In this document: positions 44,127 through 54,042 of the stretch, piece after piece
Layout: every line of letters begins with the position of its first letter
How positions within the stretch are numbered: position 1 is the first letter of the stretch
From: Paulinella micropora
Lineage: Eukaryota > Cercozoa > Imbricatea > Euglyphida
Direction: 5' to 3'
DNA: 63,285 nt
NCBI GenBank assembly: GCA_009731375.1
Contig: BJOX01000023.1
Coordinates: 320,385 to 383,669 of the forward strand
Program-made: the position numbers and the translations under genes
Notes under the pieces: generated by a model
Told to the model about the DNA's origin: nothing
The model's database searches: none
What the model saw: only the letters and a program-made list of their open reading frames with translations

Positions 44127-46022
44127 ATGGGCAGTCAATATAAATCGCTCTTAGGCTTGTCTGAAATTGCGGTGGACTCACTAGATATAGCCAACCTTGA
44201 TTTAACGAACACAAACATAGTGGGCTTATACACAGATAGGGTGCCAGAAGATGCTGACCCCGTAAATCTTTATTTTACTAATAGCCGATTTGATGCGAGG
44301 TTGGCTTTAAAATCAACGACCGACTTAAAAGAAGGCACTAATCTATACTATACTGATGGTAGGTTTGATGCGCGACTAACCACTAAATCAACCACTAACC
44401 TAGCCGAAGGCACTAATTTATATTATACTAATGCTAGGTTTGACACTCAATTAGCAACAAAGAGCACAACCAACTTATCCGAAGGAACTAACTTATACTA
44501 CACCACAGCAAGGGCTAATACAGATTTTGACACAAGGATAGCAACTAAATCAATAGATGCTTTAAGTGATGTAATCATAACAGGCACCCCCGCTGATAAC
44601 CAACTGCTCATTTACAGCACGGGGCAATGGCGAAATGTTGCTTCTCCTTTTCTTAGATTGGATGGGCTCGCTATGATGATAGGGGATTTAAATATGGGAG
44701 GTTTTAATGTATCAAATGTCGGTAATGTTGATGGTATTGATGTTTCGGCTCTTGATAGTTCTGTGGTTAAACTAACAGGAGACCAAACCATAACAGGAAA
44801 CAAAACATTTACTACTTATGTGGGTGTAAAAGACTCAAATCCATTAAACACAGGCAAATTATTCTTCAATTACAACAATAATATGGGTTCTATTTATTCG
44901 TCGGAGGCGGGTGGAGCCACGGGCTATCCACTAACTATTGTCGGCTCGTCCATACTTTTTGCTCCAACAACAGGGGGCGGAATGACATTGACAAATAATG
45001 TTTTAAATTTTAACAGCACAACAGCAATCAGCGGACTGCCCGCACCATTCTACGACGGCGATGCTTCAACAAAAGCATATACCGATACGAAATTAGCAAA
45101 GGACGGCACAGTGGCTATGACGGGCAGTTTAAATATGGGTGGATTTAACATAACAAATGTTGGTAATGTTGACAACATTGATGTATCCACCCTTGATACT
45201 TCTGTGGTCAAACTAACAGGAGACCAAACCATAGCAGGAACCAAAACATTTAGCAGTATAATAAATGCTAGTGCGGGGATTGATATGAAAAATCAAAGCA
45301 TAACAAATGTAAATCTTGTTGATGGTGTTGATGTTTCTACTCTTGATACTTCTGTCGTTAAACTAACAGGAGACCAGACCATAGCAGGAAATAAAAAATT
45401 TACTTCAACAATAGAAGTGCGGGGCGCCACAGCTCCAACCGCTTTTGATGGTATCGGTATTGCCTTTGATACGGCGACAAATATAGGAGAGATTACCGCA
45501 CAAAAAATAGCAACCGCGGCCTATTATCCAATACAAATAACGGGGTCGTATGTTGAGTTATATTCTGGTGATAATGTAATCGCGACAGCAACGGGCACGA
45601 CACTATCTTTAAACAACAGAAAAATTACAAATTTGGCCACACCAACAGCAACAACGGACGGAGCGACAAAAGGGTATGCGGATACATTAGACGGTCAAAA
45701 TGTGAAATTAACAGGAAACCAAACCATAGCAGGAATCAAGACATTTAGCAGTGCCCTTGAAATAACAGGAAATTCAACGAATGCGACAACAAAAGGAACT
45801 TTCGTGGTTTTTAACTCCACAGCCAATATAGGAACTATCGGTTGCCTTGATATGGGCACTGGTGTAAATTATAACTTTGAAATAAATGCCAAAAAGGTAA
45901 GTTTCGTTATTGATGGAGCGATAGTCGGTTGGGTAAATGCTTCTGGGCTAGATTGTAATAGTAGCAAAATAGCCAACCTTGGAACTCCGACATTAGCGAC
46001 CGATGGAGCAACAAAAGGATAT
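44127..46022 (+). CDS. modular fibre protein, N-terminal part
   Basis: 632 codons from ATG 44127 up to the gap. Two kinds of repeat: four TNLYYTxxRFDxRLxxKST units near the N-terminus (as in phage and giant-virus tail-fibre-like proteins), and several LTGDQTIAGxKTFSS units, each introduced by NVDxIDVSxLDTSVVK or by TDGATKGYADTLDGQNVK. Beta-rich and Asn/Thr-rich, as expected for a trimeric beta-helical fibre. The last complete unit ends ATDGATKGY at 46022; the same phrase occurs inside the protein at about 45672 and is followed there by ADTLDGQ, which is exactly what the reversed fragment at 16148 supplies. Confidence 0.85.
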
Positions 46023-46288
46023 NNNNNNNNNNNNNNNNNNNNNNNNNNNNNNNNNNNNNNNNNNNNNNNNNNNNNNNNNNNNNNNNNNNNNNNNNNNNNN
46101 NNNNNNNNNNNNNNNNNNNNNNNNNNNNNNNNNNNNNNNNNNNNNNNNNNNNNNNNNNNNNNNNNNNNNNNNNNNNNNNNNNNNNNNNNNNNNNNNNNNN
46201 NNNNNNNNNNNNNNNNNNNNNNNNNNNNNNNNNNNNNNNNNNNNNNNNNNNNNNNNNNNNNNNNNNNNNNNNNNNNNNNNNNNNNNNN

Positions 46289-46344
46289 CGAAGCATTAAC
46301 CAGTTCATTAACACCAGTATTACAGGAAATCTTTCCATACACAG
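46289..46344 (+). other. fibre-like scrap after the gap
   Basis: 56 bp of AT-rich DNA that reads INQFINTSITGNLSIHS in one frame, in the style of fibre repeats, immediately before the DIRS-like element. If correct, the retroelement sits in a fibre gene, perhaps of a second PLV copy. Very short, so weak. Confidence 0.35.
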
Positions 46345-46603
46345 TTAAAATCTACTTGAATCCTTTGTTACATTTTCTTACTGAGAACAGATGACAAAGA
46401 AACGGAGCTTTAATGGAAGCTTAGACGATCCGATCTCGTCGGAATCAAGTGGGGAAAGAAAAAAGGTCTAGGCTTCAAGTGCTCTTTCAAGCTCGCTCAT
46501 CTTACAACAAGGAAAACGGAATACTGCGGCCGGATCCGTCCAAGAACTTGAACGGCCGGTCACACTGACAAAGAGCGAGTATGAAACTAACTCAGACTAA
46601 CCC
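46345..46603 (-). repeat. split direct repeat B2
   Basis: About 259 bp starting ttaaaatctacttgaatc, matching 47045-47305 with a few differences (cgctcatc versus cgatcatc, ccggtcacac versus cccggtcaaac). Confidence 0.85.
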
Positions 46604-46852
46604 CGGACTCAAACTTAAAAAAATGGGAGGAGGGGGGGAATGAGGACGGAAGAACGGGCGGAGGGGAAAGGCGGGAGGCTAGACCGGGGGGCCGGTCCTC
46701 AAACACAGCAAACTACAGACAGGCACAAACTTAACGCAGAACGAACAAACGGAGACTGCGACCACGACGTGCCAGGACCGGGCTTCAAACTAAGAACACA
46801 ACACTGAAACAAAACGGGTGTGGGTGGGTGGGTATTTTCCGAATTGGGAAAG
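46604..46852. other. unique spacer between B2 and A2 of the DIRS-like element
   Basis: G-rich and purine-rich sequence without a convincing gene. At 46839-46876 it contains a strong inverted repeat (CCGAATTGGGAAAGAGC, then GCTCTTTCCCAACTTCGG), probably an RNA stem-loop. Confidence 0.6.
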
Positions 46853-47305
46853 AGCTTTGCTCTTTCCCAACTTCGGAAAACTGAGCAGACAACAGAAAAA
46901 CATAGCCGGAACAAACCAACCGCGCCAGCTTCGCTGGCGCGCCCGGCCTTACTACCAAAAGAGAAGCGGTCAAATAAAAAGTAACGGTCTCAAATAAATT
47001 TTAACGTCGGTTAACCCCGGCCTCCGGCCGGAGCAAACCATAATTAAAATCTACTTGAATCTTTTGTCACATTTTCTTACTGAGAACAGATGACAAAGAA
47101 ACGGAGCTTTAATGGAAGCTTGGACGATCCGATCTCGTCGGAATCAAGTGGGGAAAGAAAAAAGGTCTAGGCTTCAAGTGCTCTTTCAAGCTCGATCATC
47201 TTACAACAAGGAAAACGGAATACTGCGGCCGGATCCGTCCAAGAACTTGAACGGCCCGGTCAAACTGACAAAGAGCGAGTATGAAACTAACTCAGACTAA
47301 CCCCC
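46853..47305 (-). repeat. internal A2-B1 repeat junction
   Basis: A2 (46853-47045) matches 53395-53582 and carries the perfect hairpin GCGCCAGCTTCGCTGGCGC (46922-46940). B1 (47045-47305) matches B2. The abutment of A2 and B1 is the template expected for making the element's circle. Confidence 0.85.
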
Positions 47306-47319
47306 ACCCGAGCCTGAGC

Positions 47320-48396
47320 CTAGAGTTTTTCTGAACCCCCCATCGCTTTCTGTTCTGTAATGAGTTCCGTCATGCTGGCGCCCACGTAGAGTCTGAAGCA
47401 GCTGGACGACCACCTGCCCGCTCGCATGATAGCAGTGTCGGAGGCACCGCAGGCGAAGAGACGAGCAGCACCCCCACGGCGTAGCGAAATTCCGTTGAAA
47501 CGGGCCGCCGTTGGAACACGGGCCTTCTTCAGGAGGATGCGCATGGTGTCGACAAAAACCGAGCGGTTGATTGGGGAATTATCAGCTAGGCGGAAGAAAG
47601 GTTGTAGACCGGCTGACGGAAGCTTGAAACAGTCACGGCTGTCGCAGTAAAGCTTCTTCCACTCATGTGGGCAGACCAGCGGGTTGTCTTGCTCTCCGAG
47701 TCCCACGTCACAGCCACGTCGGAAGGGATCCTGCTTGGCGCCGTCAAGCCGAACCATGATAAGAGTGAGGCCGTCGGCGAAGACAGTCCTTACACAATAA
47801 TTTACAAGGAAACGACAGGTAGCAAGGGAGCCGGAGGCTACCAGCTCGCCAACCCGGAACAGACCAAAAAAGCCCCAGACCGCCACGGTTACCACGGTTA
47901 TCCACAGCTGGCGCTCAGACTTGGGGATGGTCCTGTTGGACCGCTGACCGAAGACGAAGGAAGCGACGGCGAGCAGCATCCAAAACTCAAAGGTTAAACG
48001 ATTGTCCAACTTCGTGCGCTTACTGCGCTTGATTCCTTTCCATGCCATCTCAACATAGTGGTTGTCGGTTGGGTCGTCCATTCCCAAACGGAGGCAGAAA
48101 TCTCGGATGGCGTACATATATACTTTGACGGTTGAAACAGCGAAGAAACGGGATAGCCAAACAAGGAAGAGTACGATGAATACTGGGTCCGGCCTGCACC
48201 ACTGGAGCTTCCAACGTTCCGTAGCGTAGGACTCCCTGAACTCTTGAAGTTTGTGAATGGCCGATCCATACGTTGCACTGGTTCCAGCTGAAAGCGATTG
48301 GGCCATTAGTTCGACCGCAGAGTCGACGAGCCAAGGGACTTCTGTAGCGGCCGCAGACGCGTTGAAGAAAGCGCGGACGGGTTCATCCCTTGCCAT
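47320..48396 (-). CDS. tyrosine recombinase
   Basis: ATG 48396 (MARDEPVRAFFNASAAATEV) to TAG. SAM-like N-terminal domain (LSAGTSATYGSAIHKLQEF, VSTVKVYMYAIRDFCLRLG), then the catalytic domain with the first Arg in GFFGLFRVGEL, the box ISLRRGGAARLFACG (His replaced by Ser-Leu, second Arg kept), RAGRWSSSCFRLY with Trp in place of His and the nucleophilic Tyr. It overlaps the end of the reverse-transcriptase frame by about 90 nt. Catalyses strand exchange of the circular DNA copy in DIRS elements. Apparently intact. Confidence 0.85.
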   Translation of the reverse strand: MARDEPVRAFFNASAAATEVPWLVDSAVELMAQSLSAGTSATYGSAIHKLQEFRESYATERWKLQWCRPDPVFIVLFLVWLSRFFAVSTVKVYMYAIRDFCLRLGMDDPTDNHYVEMAWKGIKRSKRTKLDNRLTFEFWMLLAVASFVFGQRSNRTIPKSERQLWITVVTVAVWGFFGLFRVGELVASGSLATCRFLVNYCVRTVFADGLTLIMVRLDGAKQDPFRRGCDVGLGEQDNPLVCPHEWKKLYCDSRDCFKLPSAGLQPFFRLADNSPINRSVFVDTMRILLKKARVPTAARFNGISLRRGGAARLFACGASDTAIMRAGRWSSSCFRLYVGASMTELITEQKAMGGSEKL

Positions 48397-50340
48397 AAGT
48401 CTTGCGCTCGGTCTACCTGCGCACGGGCCAGGCAGTCCACAATGGCGATGCGTTGTCGCGGAACGTGAGAGGCCGTCAACACAACCCTTGCCTGGACTAA
48501 CTTCGTGGCCCACATCTCTAAAAGTTTCTGAACGTGCGGCTGTGCCGAGTAACACGACTTAATAAAGCCCGCCGCCGCCTTACAGTCCGTTACGACATGG
48601 ACCTTACGCAAGCCAAGGACTGTGGTCACTCTCAACGCCGCAGAAAAGGCACAGTGAACTTCACGCTGGGGGGAGGAGGGTATGTTCTTGTTTGACCTCA
48701 GCAGGACTAACTCCTGATCTGTCCAACTTTCTGAGATGTATAACCCCCTGGACCGATCCGGGGCCGCGATGAGCGCCCCCTTTCCCCCCACCTGCGTCTC
48801 TCCTACCAGTGAGAGGTTCGCATCGGTCCAAACAGTACACTTCCCACTATCTCCTACCCACACCATCTTCTCATCGTCAAAGTGTCCGACTCGTAGAAAG
48901 TCCGAAATGGGCAGACGAAAATTGGCTTCCACCAGCACTCCACGGGCCCACCTTGCCGCCGCTGACGTCCGAGCGCACACGCGTGATGTCTTGGCATCGG
49001 TCCTGACATAACTGTTGTACTGTTGGCGCAGCTGGCCCACTGCAGGACGTGCATAGAACAACATTTGAGAAACGTAGGAGAGCAAGCCGAGGAGCCTCTC
49101 GAGCGTCTTCAGCTTGAACAGAGAGTTGGTGGCGAGGCGGAGTAAACCGGAAAGCACGATGTCTCTCTTGTCGTTTGGTAACTCTACGTACCAATGCCCT
49201 ACCCTGGTATCCTTGTACCACCCCAACGCGCGGAAGGTTTGGCTCACTTCTTCTTTGTGCCAGGGGATGCCGAAACGCTTCGATAGGGCCTTGAATTTCT
49301 TGAGCAGTGCAAAAGCTCGTTCCCAGTTCTTGGCAATAATGTCCGAGTTGTCAACGAAGAGTTTCATCGGGACTTTCCGGAAAAGAAAAATGACCTCTAA
49401 GGCCCAAGAGAATCTATTCCATTGATCCGCAGCTGGTGTACCACCGAAACCCGGGCAGACTTGAACAAAGTACTCGATGATGCCAGTCTCCGGATGCTTG
49501 GCTTCCACTATGTTATGCCAAAATACCGAAGGGTCCAGCGGGGTTTGCCTGTAGGCGTCCTTGATGTCGGCAATGAGTGCTACGCAACCCGGTCCCGCCT
49601 CGACTATCCTAGCCATCTGTCCGTCGTGTGAATAATAATCGACCCCATCGTCAGTTCGGGGGCAAAGCTGATTAAAGGAAAGAAGACAAGGGTACGAAAG
49701 GTCATTGATGAGCCTCTTCTTGCCGTTCTCTGGACGCCATTTGTCTTTGGGGATTGCGTACTGCCTCGAAACAATCGCTTGGTTCTTTTCCTCATCATTG
49801 GGGAAAGGAGGTCTGGTGAACGGTCCCACCATGTATCCTTTCTCTACGCAGCTCAAGACTTCTTCGTAAAGCTTCCGGTTATCTTCGGGTAACAATCTAT
49901 CTACAATGGAATAGTCGCGGAGGAACTCTCCCGTGCCCCTGTAGAAAGTCTGGGTGCCAGTGAGGAAACCTTTCAGCCACGTTACTTCATCGAGAGGCAA
50001 GCATTGACTTGCATCATCAAGGATCTCCTTCACGTTGAAGACTGTGTTATAGGGTTTGATCTTCCCCTTGCATGGAGGAAGTACTAGCCTCTCACCTGGC
50101 ATGAACCTGGGCTCGTTCTCTTCCAAACCCAAAAAGCATACCAAGCGACCCCTCCCCCTCTCGAAGCGAAAGTCAATGAGAGCTATTCCTCCTAGGCGAC
50201 GACTTGGGTTCGAAGTCCTCTCGAACCACACGTGCGTAGTCCAAGGTTCGAAGCACTGGGACTCCAACTTGCCTTCGTAGCCCACGAGCGCGACCACGTG
50301 CGCAGAGCGTAATCTGAGGCGGTGCTGAGCGAACCCAAGC
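48306..50340 (-). CDS. reverse transcriptase and RNase H of the DIRS-like element
   Basis: An open frame containing RT blocks (RQYAIPKDKWRPENGKKRL, IADIKDAYRQTPLDP, GFGGTPAADQWNRFSWALE) and an unusual catalytic box KLFVDNSDIIAKN where most RTs have YxDD, then FKALSKRFGIPWHKEE and the connection LLGLLSYVSQMLFYARP. RNase H follows with acidic residues in TVWTDANLS, PQREVHCAFSAAL, VVTDCKAAAGF and IVDCLARAQ. The frame runs on upstream into the Leu-rich antisense-like reading of the Ser/Thr-rich region, so the true 5' boundary is about 50340, probably joined by a frameshift. Ends in a stop at 48306. Confidence 0.8.
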
Positions 50341-50429
50341 ACCCATCTCTTCTTCCGCCTCCCGTCTGGCCACTTCCCAAACCCACCTGGGCAAAGGGAC
50401 AAAGTCGGCCTGAGACTCGGACGAAGGGT

Positions 50430-50948
50430 GAAGACTGACGAAAGGAGAGAGAAGAAGAAAGAGGAGAGGAAGAAGAAGAAAGGAAAGATACACCAGCTTG
50501 AGTGGCCTGCCATCTCGCTGATTACATTCGAAAACAAAGGGAACAGACGAATTCGAAGTGGAAGGAGCAGAAGTAGAAGGAGGAGTGCCAACAGTATACG
50601 ACAAAGGCGAAGTAACAACAGCAGAAGACGGAGTAATGGTAGCAACAGGAACAATAGTAGAAGAAGGAGTGAAAGTAGAAGGAAGAGCATTAACAACCGA
50701 CAGTGCAACAGTAGGTGAAGACGGATAACCACCTGACTGTACAACAACAGACGAAGAAGAAGAAGAAGAAGAAGAAGAAGAAGAAGAAGAAGAAGAAGAA
50801 GAAGAAAGAGAGGAAGAGGAAGAACAAGATGAAGAAGAAGAAGGAGAAAAAGAAGAAGAAGGAGAAAAAGAAGAAGAAGGAGAAAAAGAAGAAGAAGAAG
50901 AAGAAGAAGAATAGGAAGAAGAATAAGAAGAAGCAAAAGACGAAGCAA

Positions 50949-50979
<31 letters not shown>

Positions 50980-51161
50980 AGAAGAAAATGAAGAAGGAAA
51001 AGAAAAGAAAGGAGAAGAAGACGAAGAAGACGAAAGAGAAGAAGAAGAAGAAGAAGAAGAAGAAGAAGAAGAAGAAGAGGGAGAAGAAGAAGAAGAAGAA
51101 GAAGAAGAAGAAGAAGCAGTAGTAGTAGAAGAGGTAGTAGAAGTAGTAGCAGTAATAGTAA

Positions 51162-51194
<33 letters not shown>

Positions 51195-51369
51195 CAGCAG
51201 CTGACAAGGCAAAAGGAAAAACCACAGTGGAGATAGAACTAACAGGTGAGGGTAGAAGAGGAGAAGAATGAGCTGGAAAGACAATAGACAGAGGGGAAGA
51301 GAGAAGAGGAACCCTCCGTACTTCGGAGCTGACAAACATGCTAGGTAGGCCACTCTTACGTGGTGACAT
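50430..51369 (-). CDS. Ser/Thr-rich linker region of the DIRS-like polyprotein
   Basis: In the frame from ATG 51369 (MSPRKSGLPSMFVSSEVRRV) the region reads Pro/Ser/Thr-rich with long poly-Thr and poly-Ser encoded by GAA/GTA repeats (50750-51195). The frame goes on to RWVWEVARREAEEEMGAWV, and a frame change near 50340 would bring it into the reverse transcriptase. The alternative frames give poly-Leu or poly-Lys, which I discount. It may be a spacer or a non-coding repeat expansion. Confidence 0.4.
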
Positions 51370-51699
51370 AGTGGCACTACCGTCCACTCGTTGTGAAGAA
51401 TGACCGCAAGTGGCGGAAAACCGGAAAAAAGAGAAGCTCTGGTGAGGGGTGGCACCAGTAACAACAAAGATGTGGAAGCCCCCCCAGTCAGATAGTGCGG
51501 TGAACGGTGTTCGTTGATGCGTCGAAGCGTGCTGGACGATGTTTTGTCATTTTGCTGGACTTCAGCTGGGCGTGCGACACTCCCACCAGAGTCCCACGAC
51601 GCCCCCCACTCCACACGGCGTTCACAGTTGGTAAAGTCGAATCCACCCTGAGGGTCGAAGGCACTTCCGATCCCAAGCCTTTACCCTCAGGGCCTCTTC

Positions 51700-53387
51700 A
51701 TCCTTGCTTAGGCTTGATGAAGTCCCACCTCTTGCTAGTAGCATTGGGGCAGCTGTCTTTTCGGTGGTCTTTCTTTCCTGGGCAGGCTGGGCACGAGTGA
51801 CGAAAACGACAGTTCTCACCGTAGCTGCAGACCTCGCCCTCCGCCCAAGCCCAACACGCCTTGTTGATTAGTTTCCCTCGACGATCACCAGGTGTCGACT
51901 GACTATTGTTGTTACCATGGAAGGATTACCACGATTGGTTTCCCCCCCGGCCTGACACATCACCATTAACGTTAGAGAGTGGGACAAGGTGAACGTGACA
52001 AAGTTCAGAAAACAAAGTGCCTTTGTGCCACTCTCCCAAACGAGACATGCTTCTCACAGCCCAGTCCCATGCAGCCACAGAAGCAATAGTATATTTTTTC
52101 AAAAGCAGTTCAACAAATCTGTAATGTTCCCACATGTCTGCTGCATGTGACGTCCAACAAACAGCATACAAACCAATCATAATGCTAAGCAGGTTGAGCA
52201 ACCCCCCAGCAGTAGCCTTGGGCTTGCCACTCGATTTGTCCTCTCCGTATAAAACACGGTTCGACCCTCCTTCCAACTCACTCGTATGTATTGGTTCCAC
52301 CCCTTTCTTGAACTTCTTCAACACGGCATGCTTTACATTCTCTGATCCTCGTCTACCTTGAAACTCACGAAACAACCTTGTTCTGTCTTCTCCAGATGTT
52401 GCATTTTCCAATCCAATAGCAGACAGCAAAGCGTTAGGTGCAAGACCTTTGTCAGTCGCAGTTTCCACCAAACGTTGTCGAAGGATTGCGTTGGCCTCTT
52501 GTACTTGCTTGGCGAGTTCTTCGTTAATGTTGAACGTAACAGATTTTCCTCCCGGCCCAACTTTGCGATTCGAAGCCAGAAGACGCTGAAGTTTCTTTTG
52601 CTCTGCAAGGGCTTCTTCCAATGCAGCATCAACCTGTCCTTCCTTGCCTTCTCGTCGTTCGTCTTTTAATTTTCTGCGCTTCTTGGAGGCCGGGTTGACT
52701 TCTTCTTCCTCGTCTCCTCCGCTCTCGTCCGAATGTAATTCACTTTCGTCTTCGGGGACTAAGTCGATTTCGTTTCTTACAACGTCCTCCCACTTAATAT
52801 CCCCGTCGACAATTTGCTGTGCCATGCCTCTCGCCAACAACCTTTTTTTTGAGACCCTTTTTGACCTCGTCCGTCTTACCGAAATGAACGTCCGCCAACT
52901 TACGAAGCGAGGTGTGGGGGTACAAGTTGCTGAGGTGAGTAGCGATGGCCGTAGTTCTCCCCTTATTCTTTCTGTCCTTAATAATACTCTTGAAGTCGTT
53001 GATAGACTTGAGGAAAGAATCCTTAGTCACACTTCTCGCCAGGGGAGTTTTCGTAAACGCTTCAAGGTCTCCATCCTCGACAACTGGACGCTCATCAGTC
53101 ACGGAGTCCAATACTACTTTACCAGTATGGTCAATAAATTTGAATAACTTTTCCGGCACCTCCCAGCGTAAGAAACCCTTCGGGATTCGTGCATCCCAAC
53201 TTTCTTCCAAGTTTCGAATAGATACAACGCCAACTTTCTCCTTGAGGTTCTTAAGCTTGCCGGTGACGCGAATTGTTTCGGCGTTTTTGCCAAACCTCGT
53301 GAATAAAGACTCAGAGTCGATCTCCATGCCCGCAATGAACGAAACACAGCAACCAATCTTCAAGCCCATCTTTGCCTCGGAAGCCAT
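51700..53387 (-). CDS. gag-like protein with CCCH zinc finger, frame breaks
   Basis: ATG 53387 (MASEAKMGLKIGCCVSFIAG) to about 52850, then a one-base slip at an A8 tract continues in the next frame (MAQQIVDGDIKWEDVVRNEI, acidic and Lys/Arg-rich, then EELAKQVQEANAILRQRLVE coiled coil) to 51926. A further frame carries a C-x8-C-x5-C-x3-H finger (CWAWAEGEVCSYGENCRFRH) and a CPACPGKKDH motif at about 51860-51740. Domain order and position upstream of the RT fit a DIRS-type gag. The slips could be programmed or decay. Confidence 0.55.
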
Positions 53388-53394
53388 GATCAAA

Positions 53395-53582
53395 CGCTTT
53401 GCTCTTTTCCAACTTCGGAAAACTGAGCAGACAAACAGAAAAAACATAGCCGGAACAAACCAACCGCGCCAGCTTCACTGGCGTGCCGGCCTTACTACCA
53501 AAAGAGAAACGGTCAAATAAAAAGTAACGGTCTCAAATAAATTTTAACGTCGATTAACTCCGGCCGGAGCAAACCATAATTA
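53395..53582 (-). repeat. split direct repeat A1
   Basis: 188 bp matching 46853-47045 with scattered substitutions and small indels; it keeps the ggcgcc-type hairpin in weakened form. Ends at ccataatta before an N gap. Confidence 0.85.
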
Positions 53583-53915
53583 NNNNNNNNNNNNNNNNNN
53601 NNNNNNNNNNNNNNNNNNNNNNNNNNNNNNNNNNNNNNNNNNNNNNNNNNNNNNNNNNNNNNNNNNNNNNNNNNNNNNNNNNNNNNNNNNNNNNNNNNNN
53701 NNNNNNNNNNNNNNNNNNNNNNNNNNNNNNNNNNNNNNNNNNNNNNNNNNNNNNNNNNNNNNNNNNNNNNNNNNNNNNNNNNNNNNNNNNNNNNNNNNNN
53801 NNNNNNNNNNNNNNNNNNNNNNNNNNNNNNNNNNNNNNNNNNNNNNNNNNNNNNNNNNNNNNNNNNNNNNNNNNNNNNNNNNNNNNNNNNNNNNNNNNNN
53901 NNNNNNNNNNNNNNN
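53583..53915. other. assembly gap
   Basis: 333 N between the DIRS-like element and GC-rich DNA. The junction with host or PLV sequence is hidden here. Confidence 0.95.
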
Positions 53916-54042
53916 GCCATTCCAAACCTCTCTCCTTCTCGCCTCCCTTGTCTTTTGCGCTTGTCCTGAAGGCTTTTTCTTGCTCTCTCTCTCTCTCACA
54001 CACGCAAAGCCGGAAAGGGAGGAACAGGGGGAGGTCAGGTGC

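Larger units (their letters stand above)
41660..46022 (+). mobile_element. Polinton-like virus, left half
   Basis: AT-rich insert in the LTR. Order: terminal repeat, subterminal repeat, AP2-like/zinc-finger gene (+), rve integrase (-), charged protein (-), fibre (+). It ends at 46022 in an N gap exactly at a fibre codon boundary. Together with 11770-16148 it would make a deleted element of about 8.7 kb. Integrase, protein-primed PolB, six-base duplication and AG-terminal repeats define a Polinton/PLV-type element. Confidence 0.85.
46345..53582 (-). mobile_element. DIRS-like tyrosine-recombinase retrotransposon
   Basis: Minus-strand order: A1 repeat (53582-53395), gag, Ser/Thr-rich region, reverse transcriptase plus RNase H, tyrosine recombinase, B1 (47305-47045), A2 (47045-46853), unique spacer, B2 (46603-46345). 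This is the split-direct-repeat plan of PAT/Ngaro-type DIRS elements, which integrate through a circular intermediate with tyrosine recombinase instead of a DDE integrase. Each repeat boundary shares tta. The 5' boundary lies at an N gap. Confidence 0.85.

Noticed and set aside
50715-51122. Poly-Lys/Glu frame on the plus strand
   Set aside because: Translation of the GAA repeat antisense to the DIRS-like element; no other coding signal.
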